In this document: positions 58,729-64,000 of the stretch, piece by piece
Layout of the letters: every line of letters begins with the position of its first letter
Numbering within the stretch: position 1 is the first letter of the stretch
NCBI GenBank assembly: GCA_964403525.1
Contig: CAYOGE010000007.1
Span: 37,529-101,528, forward strand
Direction of reading: 5' to 3'
DNA length: 64,000 bases
Source of the DNA: JAJTGZ01 sp964403525
GTDB lineage: Bacteria > Planctomycetota > Phycisphaerae > Phycisphaerales > UBA1924
Notes under the pieces: model-generated
What the model saw: only the letters and a program-made list of their open reading frames with translations
Told to the model about the DNA's origin: nothing
Database searches by the model: none
Program-made: the position numbers and the translations under genes

Positions 58729-60267
58729 ATGACGCCCGTCCGACCCACTCTTGCGTCGATTGTCGCCACCATCGGTCCGGCCAGCGATACGCCGGAGATG
58801 GTCGGTAAGTTGATCGATGCGGGGGTGGCGGTCTTTCGGATGAACTTCTCGCACGGCGGCTTTGAGGACCACCGCCGGCGGCTGGAGGTGATCCGCACGG
58901 TGGCCCATCGGAAGGGGACGGCAACGGCGGTGCTTGGCGACCTCCCCGGGCCGAAGATCCGTGTCGGCACGGTTGCGGAACCGGGGATCACGCTGGAGAC
59001 GGGTCAGGACTTTCTGATCGACCCTTCGGCTTCCGCGGCCGAGCCCGGGAGCGAGGGGCACCCGGCGCGACTTCCGTGCGGGTACGCGGGGATCGGCCGG
59101 GATGTTGTCGCGGGCAACCGCGTGTTGATCAACGACGGGGCGATCCGCGCGGTGGCGATTGAGCGGGGGAGCGACGACGCGCAGGGTGCGCTGCGTTGCC
59201 GCGTCACGACCGGCGGGCTTGTCAAGAGCAACAAGGGGATCAACCTCCCGCAGACGGACATCTCGATCCCCGCGCTCACGGAGCGGGACTGGCAGTGCGT
59301 GGAGTGGGCGGTCCGGCACGGCCTTGACTTCCTGGCGCTCTCGTTTGTTCGCACGGCCGAGGAGGTCCGGCTGCTGCGCGAGCGTCTCGCCGCGATGTGC
59401 TCTGTAGACGGGGTCGCCGGTGATATTGCGCACGGCGCTTCGATCCCGGTTATCGCGAAGATCGAGAAGCCGCAGGCGGTGGCGAACATCGACGCGATCG
59501 CGCGCGAGGCCGACGGGCTGATGGTTGCGCGCGGCGACCTTGGCGTTGAGATGGACATCGCGATGGTGCCGATCGTTCAGAAGAAGATCATCGACGCGGC
59601 GAGCCGCTTCGGCAAGCCGTGCATCGTGGCGACGCAGATGCTCGAGAGCATGATCCACGCGCCGAGCCCGACGCGGGCCGAGGCGAGCGACGTGGCGACG
59701 GCGATCACCGACGGGGCCGACGCGGTGATGCTCAGCGCCGAGAGCGCGGCCGGGCAGTACCCCGTTCTGGCGGTTGAGACGATGCGCCGCATCATCGGAC
59801 GGACGGAGGAGTGGGCGCTCACGCAGCCGGGGGCTGCAACACCTCCCTCCGACAGCCTGGTGTCACGCCAGTCGAGCGCAGCGCTCGCCCACGGGGTGTG
59901 GCACATCGCCCGGGACATCGGCGCAAAGCTCATCGTCTGCTGGAGCCAGGGCGGCGGCACGGCCCGCTACCTGAGCCAGACGGGCTTCGACGTGCCGATC
60001 ATCGCCTTCAGCAGCAGCGAGCGGGCGACGCGCCGGATGGCGTTGCTGCGCGGCGTGGTTCCGCTGCTGGCCGACCCGCCCGGCGACTCGTCGCTGAGTG
60101 AGTGGAACAGGTCGATCGACGATGACCTGCTTCGGCGGGAGTGGGTGGCGCCGGGCGATCCGATCGTGCTGGTGGCGGGCCGCCCGCTGGGTGTTGCCAA
60201 GCCCGCGACGGTGGTCGCGGTGCACTACGTCGCCGACAGTTCAACCGGGTTCTACCGTCACCCGTAG
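58729..60267 (+). CDS. pyk: Pyruvate kinase
   Basis: 512 residues. It makes pyruvate and ATP from phosphoenolpyruvate. Landmarks: ATIGPASDTPE, VFRMNFSHGG, GDLPGPKIRVG, VIAKIEKPQAV with the catalytic Lys, MVARGDLGVEMD for metal binding, VATQMLESMI and DGADAVMLSAESA (usually GET). The C-terminal regulatory domain begins near SRQSSAALAHGVW. Followed 18 bp later by cinA. Confidence 0.96.
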   Translation: MTPVRPTLASIVATIGPASDTPEMVGKLIDAGVAVFRMNFSHGGFEDHRRRLEVIRTVAHRKGTATAVLGDLPGPKIRVGTVAEPGITLETGQDFLIDPSASAAEPGSEGHPARLPCGYAGIGRDVVAGNRVLINDGAIRAVAIERGSDDAQGALRCRVTTGGLVKSNKGINLPQTDISIPALTERDWQCVEWAVRHGLDFLALSFVRTAEEVRLLRERLAAMCSVDGVAGDIAHGASIPVIAKIEKPQAVANIDAIAREADGLMVARGDLGVEMDIAMVPIVQKKIIDAASRFGKPCIVATQMLESMIHAPSPTRAEASDVATAITDGADAVMLSAESAAGQYPVLAVETMRRIIGRTEEWALTQPGAATPPSDSLVSRQSSAALAHGVWHIARDIGAKLIVCWSQGGGTARYLSQTGFDVPIIAFSSSERATRRMALLRGVVPLLADPPGDSSLSEWNRSIDDDLLRREWVAPGDPIVLVAGRPLGVAKPATVVAVHYVADSSTGFYRHP

Positions 60268-60285
60268 CACACTCGCGGAACACCG

Positions 60286-61605
60286 ATGAACAGCCGGCCG
60301 CACACGCACGCAGCGATCCTCTCAACCGGTGATGAACTGGTGATGGGCCAGTTGCAGGACACCAACTCGCGGTGGCTGGCGGAGCGGCTGAGCGAGCGTG
60401 GGATCAGGGTGGTTGAAGCGGCGGCTGTGGGTGACGACCTCGACCGGCTCGCGTCAACCCTGGAACGCTTGTGCGCCGTCGCCCCGCTGGTTGTGATGTC
60501 GGGCGGGCTCGGCGCGACCGACGGAGACCTCACGCGTCAGGCGGTCTGCCGGCTTACCGGCGACACGCTGATGACCGACCCTGCGGTGGCGGAGCGCCTC
60601 ACGGCCTACCTCGCGTCGCGCGGCCGGGCCGTTACCGAGCGGCAGTTGCGGCAGGCGCAGCGTCCTGCGCGGGCGACACCGCTCACCAACTCGGTGGGCA
60701 CAGCGCCCGGGCTGCACGCTGAGGTTGGAACGGCGGACCTGTTCTGCCTCCCCGGTCCGCCGGGTGAGCTGCGCCCGATGTGGCGCGACCATGTCGAGCC
60801 GCGGCTGCGCCCGGATCCGCGTCATGCCGTTCGGGCGCACCTGCTGTACGCGGCGGGCCTGCCGGAGGCGGACGCGGCCGACCGGCTGAAGGGGCTCACG
60901 CGGCGCGGGGGTGACATCACCGTTAACCTGACGGCAAGCGGGGGCATCCTGACAATCCGGGCGCGCGCGGAGGGCGAGCTCACGGCGGACCTCGCCGGGA
61001 GGTTCGACGGCACGCTGGCGGCGGTGCGGGAACTGCTGGGCGCCCACCAGATTGCCGAGGCGCCGGCCTCCGACCGGCCCGCGAACGAGCTGCTGTGCGT
61101 GGCGGTTCTCGATGCCCTTAGGCGGGCGGGGCACACGCTGGCGACGGTCGAGTCGTGCACGGGCGGCATGCTGGGCCAGATGCTCACCGCGATCCCCGGT
61201 TCGTCGAGTGCGTACGTGGGGGGCGCGGTGACGTACGCCGATCAGCTCAAGGTCGCTCTGGCGGCGGTCCCGAAGGAGACGATCGAATCGCACGGTGCGG
61301 TCAGCCGCGAGACGGCTACGGCGATGGCGCTGGGCGGGCTTTCGGCGACCGGTGCTACGCACGCGCTGGCGATCACGGGCATCGCGGGACCGGACGGTGG
61401 GACGCGCGACAAGCCGGTGGGGACGGTGTGGATTGCGCGCGCAGCGCGCGGGCCGGGTCCGCTTGCTGTCGATGCGCGGTGCTTCCGGTTCACGGGTGAT
61501 CGCCATGATGTTCGCGTGCGATCCTGCACGTCCGCGCTGACGATGTTGCTGTTTGCGATCAGGAACAGCGACCCCGGGCGGCTTCTGTGGCAGCACGTCC
61601 CATAA
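60286..61605 (+). CDS. cinA: CinA family protein (MoCF domain plus nicotinamide-nucleotide amidase domain)
   Basis: 439 residues, the full-length two-domain form. The N-terminal molybdopterin-binding-like domain has ILSTGDELVMGQLQDTNS and SGGLGATDGDLTRQA (ADP-ribose pyrophosphatase-linked). The C-terminal domain has VESCTGGMLGQMLTAIPGSS, YVGGAVTYAD and ITGIAGPDGGT with the catalytic Ser/Thr region of NMN deamidases. It recycles NMN in NAD salvage. It lies 18 bp after pyk, probably co-transcribed. Confidence 0.94.
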   Translation: MNSRPHTHAAILSTGDELVMGQLQDTNSRWLAERLSERGIRVVEAAAVGDDLDRLASTLERLCAVAPLVVMSGGLGATDGDLTRQAVCRLTGDTLMTDPAVAERLTAYLASRGRAVTERQLRQAQRPARATPLTNSVGTAPGLHAEVGTADLFCLPGPPGELRPMWRDHVEPRLRPDPRHAVRAHLLYAAGLPEADAADRLKGLTRRGGDITVNLTASGGILTIRARAEGELTADLAGRFDGTLAAVRELLGAHQIAEAPASDRPANELLCVAVLDALRRAGHTLATVESCTGGMLGQMLTAIPGSSSAYVGGAVTYADQLKVALAAVPKETIESHGAVSRETATAMALGGLSATGATHALAITGIAGPDGGTRDKPVGTVWIARAARGPGPLAVDARCFRFTGDRHDVRVRSCTSALTMLLFAIRNSDPGRLLWQHVP

Positions 61606-61756
61606 GCGCGGGGGCGTGGCGCGGGGCTTGGCGCCGCACGATCGTGCGTGGTGTTGCCTCTCCGCAACACCCAACCGTTACAGACCGACCCCCGGTTGTC
61701 GCATTTTCGCCACACCCGCTTGCCGCGGCGTCGCGGTGTGGTCGATTATCAACAGC

Positions 61757-62611
61757 ATGAGCGGACTCCCTCCATCTTCACGCCCCCCGGGCGAGGGCGG
61801 CGGCCTGCGGCCTACGCGCACGCCGGCCCCGAAACCGTGGCGCCGACCGGCCGAGCCTGATCTGGTAGCGGACAGGCTCGGGCTGCTTGTGCACGAGCTT
61901 TCGGGCCTGGTGGACGGCTCGATGCGGCACATCGGGCTTGCGCTGCGGAACGTTGACGAGGGCGTGACGGCGCGGCGAGAGACCGAGATGATCGCCGATC
62001 GGTTGCGCACGGTGCAGGCGGCGCTTGAGCGCATGGCCGATGCCATCCGGCACGCGGCGGGCGCGGCGCCGATGCACTGGCTGCAGGCGTCGTTCAACGC
62101 GACGCTGGCCGACGCGGTTCAGTACGCGGTGGGGATCATGGAGCCGCTGGCGAACGACCGCGGTGTGACGATCGAGACGGACATTGAACCTTCGTTCCGG
62201 ACGCTGCCGCCGGGACACCTGTACACCGTTGTTGTGAACGCGCTGCGCAACGCGCTTGAGTCGATCGTTGCCTCGGGAGAATCCAAGGGCGCAATCACGG
62301 TGACCGGTTGGGTGGAGAGCCGGCCGGGCGCTGAGGCGGGGGCTTCGTCGCGCCAGGTTGTGTGGCTGGAGGTATCTGACAGCGGGCTCGGCCCGCCGCC
62401 GTTGCCGGAGGGGCAGGAGGGAGTGGTCTTTGAGCCGGCGTTCAGCACCAAGCCGGGCGGTGTCGGCATCGGGCTCTCGCTGAGCCGCCAGATTGTGGAG
62501 GGGATCGGCGGGAGCATCGAGCTGCGCACGGGCCCGAAGGGGGTCGGCGCAACGCTCGCTGTTTCATTCCCGGCTCTGGAGATGGAAACCCCCGCCCCGC
62601 CGATTGGATGA
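61757..62611 (+). CDS. Soluble sensor histidine kinase, NtrB-like
   Basis: 284 residues with no membrane segment and no PAS domain. A Pro-rich N-terminus (about 1-35) precedes a dimerisation helix with predicted phospho-His46 in LLVHELSGLVDGSM. The HATPase domain has N-box NALRNALESIV, G1 DSGLGPP, F-box FEPAFSTKPGG and G2 GVGIGLSLSRQIVE. The kinase is followed 69 bp later by an NtrC-family regulator, forming a two-component pair. Confidence 0.88.
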   Translation: MSGLPPSSRPPGEGGGLRPTRTPAPKPWRRPAEPDLVADRLGLLVHELSGLVDGSMRHIGLALRNVDEGVTARRETEMIADRLRTVQAALERMADAIRHAAGAAPMHWLQASFNATLADAVQYAVGIMEPLANDRGVTIETDIEPSFRTLPPGHLYTVVVNALRNALESIVASGESKGAITVTGWVESRPGAEAGASSRQVVWLEVSDSGLGPPPLPEGQEGVVFEPAFSTKPGGVGIGLSLSRQIVEGIGGSIELRTGPKGVGATLAVSFPALEMETPAPPIG

Positions 62612-62680
62612 TGTTCTGCGCTATCAGGTCTGCGCCGCGTTGACGGTGCGTCCGCCCTGCGAACCTTTCCGGAGTCAGCC

Positions 62681-64000
62681 TTGCCTTCAAGCACAACGAA
62701 TCCTGCAGCGCAGCACGCCTCCCCCGCTCGGATCCTGGTCGTTGACGACGACCCGATCGTCGCCGACAGTCTTGCCGAGTTTCTTGTGGCTGAAAACTTC
62801 AGCGTGGCGACGGCGTCGGGCGGGGCGGAGGCGCTGGACGCGATCGCGAAGGCGGAGCAGGGGACCGAGGGCGGCTCGCCCGCGCGGCCGAACCCGTTTG
62901 CGGTGGCGATCGTCGACGTGGCGATGCCGCAGATGAACGGGATGGAGCTGCTCAAGCGGATCGGCGCTGAGCACCCGGGGACGAGCGTGCTGATGCTCAC
63001 CGGGTATGGAACGATCGAGAGCGCGGTTCAGGCGGTGCGGCTGGGGGCGGCGGACTACCTGACCAAGCCGGTGGTTGATGACGAGCTGCGCATCGCGCTT
63101 GAGCGGGCGCTCCGCCAGCAGGCGCTGCAGGCGGAGAACCGCTCGCTCAAGCAGCAGCTGGACTCGCGCTTTGGGCTGGAGAACATCGTGGGGGCTGACG
63201 CGCGCATGCTGCGCACCTACGACCTGATCGAGGCGGTTGCGCCGACGAAGACGACGGTGCTGATGTCGGGTGAGAGCGGCGTGGGCAAGAGCCTTGTGGC
63301 GCACGCGATTCACCTGCGCTCGCCGCGCAGGGCGAAGCCGTTTGTCGAGCTCGCGTGCGGGTCGATCCCCGAGACGCTGCTGGAGTCGGAACTCTTCGGG
63401 CACGTCAAGGGGGCGTTTACCGGTGCGCACGCCGACAAGGTCGGCAAGTTTCTGGCGGCCGACGGCGGCACCCTGTTTCTTGACGAGATCAACAGCGCCT
63501 CGCCGGGCATGCAGCTGAAGCTGCTGCGCGTGCTGCAGGAGAAGCGGTTTGAGCCCGTCGGCGGGAACGTGACGATCGAGACCGACGTGCGCGTGATCCT
63601 GGCCAGCAACCAGCCGCTGGAGGACCTTGTCGCGCAGGGGCGGTTCCGGCAGGACCTGTACTACCGCGTTAACGTGGTGATGATCGAGCTTCCGCCGCTG
63701 CGCGAGCGGATCAGCGACATACCGGCGCTGGCCGAGCACTTTCTTCGTCAGCACGCGGCGGCGATGGGCAAGACGATCGTGGGGTTTGATGCGGCGGCGA
63801 TGGATGCGTTGCGTCGGCACCCGTATCCGGGCAACGTGCGCGAGCTTTCGAACATCGTCGAGCGGGCGTGCGTGCTGACGCGTTCGCCCACGATCCACAC
63901 CGACGACCTGCCGCAGCACGTGGTTTCGCCGATGGCGGCGGGCGGGGCCGTCGGCGCGCCGCCGCTGGCGCGGATCGGCCCGGGCCTGCACGCGCTGCGC
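62681..64000 (+). CDS. Sigma54-dependent response regulator, NtrC family, 3' end missing
   Basis: 440 residues visible; the frame is open at the window end, so the C-terminal helix-turn-helix is outside. TTG start at 62681 with GGAG 6 nt upstream. The receiver (about 17-140) has VVDDDP, phospho-acceptor Asp79 in IVDVAMPQMNG, LTGYG and LTKPVV. The AAA+ domain has Walker A GESGVGKS, the sigma54 contact loop KGAFTGAHAD, Walker B GGTLFLDEI, RFRQDLYYRVNVV (Arg finger region) and HPYPGNVRELSNIVERA. It partners the kinase at 61757 and implies sigma54 promoters in this genome. Confidence 0.93.
   Translation, partial: MPSSTTNPAAQHASPARILVVDDDPIVADSLAEFLVAENFSVATASGGAEALDAIAKAEQGTEGGSPARPNPFAVAIVDVAMPQMNGMELLKRIGAEHPGTSVLMLTGYGTIESAVQAVRLGAADYLTKPVVDDELRIALERALRQQALQAENRSLKQQLDSRFGLENIVGADARMLRTYDLIEAVAPTKTTVLMSGESGVGKSLVAHAIHLRSPRRAKPFVELACGSIPETLLESELFGHVKGAFTGAHADKVGKFLAADGGTLFLDEINSASPGMQLKLLRVLQEKRFEPVGGNVTIETDVRVILASNQPLEDLVAQGRFRQDLYYRVNVVMIELPPLRERISDIPALAEHFLRQHAAAMGKTIVGFDAAAMDALRRHPYPGNVRELSNIVERACVLTRSPTIHTDDLPQHVVSPMAAGGAVGAPPLARIGPGLHALR

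Overview
The window is about 64 kb of very GC-rich DNA (estimated in the high 60s percent) from a Gram-negative bacterium. The gene content fits a member of the Planctomycetota, most likely of the Phycisphaerales. The supporting genes are two secreted proteins ending in paired DNNDFIV(Y/F)ID 'GC-type dockerin' repeats, a pseudopilin of the planctomycete H-X9-DG type, twin-arginine Gfo/Idh oxidoreductases paired with TIM-barrel sugar isomerases, an FGE-like protein, lpxA (so lipid A and an outer membrane) and mqnE (futalosine menaquinone route). No rRNA, tRNA, integrase, transposase or CRISPR array was seen. A run of exactly 100 N (58556-58655) marks a scaffold gap inside a tandem repeat.

Layout. 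1-1.3 kb: the 3' part of an S9 peptidase. 1.4-7.7 kb: the complete four-gene ligase-associated DNA repair operon (MBL exonuclease, ATP-dependent ligase, Lhr-Core helicase, PdeM), each joint a GTGA overlap. 7.8-16.5 kb: a PilZ-REC-degenerate-Hpt protein, queF, a TPR lipoprotein, nfo, an SDR, a periplasmic tyrosine-phosphatase/cytochrome c fusion divergent from a cytochrome c/sugar dehydrogenase, and a saccharopine-dehydrogenase-like gene. 16.6-21.8 kb: a 5-oxoprolinase operon (pxpB-pxpC-MFS-pxpA) between two saccharopine-dehydrogenase-like paralogues. 21.8-27 kb: lipB, lpxA, an MBL hydrolase, rsfS and aroB. 27-33.4 kb: pseudopilin, coiled-coil protein, hflX, an orphan binding protein, a TPM protein and an FmdB-like protein. 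33.5-46.3 kb: dnaK, two OPT transporters, mqnE, argF, two dockerin proteins and a TerC-family protein. 46.6-48.4 kb: an accessory patch with a truncated hsdR, an hsdS remnant and an intact SIR2-domain gene. 48.8-57.8 kb: sugar metabolism genes (two Gfo/Idh, two sugar isomerases, FGE-like, ApbE, NagB-PIG-L fusion). 58-64 kb: a 103-bp tandem repeat, pyk, cinA and a histidine kinase/NtrC pair cut by the window end.

Two themes cut across the genes. First, many genes have a -10-like TANNNT hexamer only 6-10 nt before the start codon (at least 14 cases on both strands), which predicts widespread leaderless transcription and fixes several start codons. Second, the intergenic DNA is rich in short structured repeats: a 21-bp array with an invariant TCCATGGA palindrome, a 20-bp array of covarying mini-hairpins, a 103-bp array, GTC-containing heptamers (one copy inside the mqnE reading frame), and dispersed palindromes. 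The SIR2 gene in the decayed type I restriction locus, the phosphatase-cytochrome fusion and the repeat arrays are the best candidates for undescribed biology.
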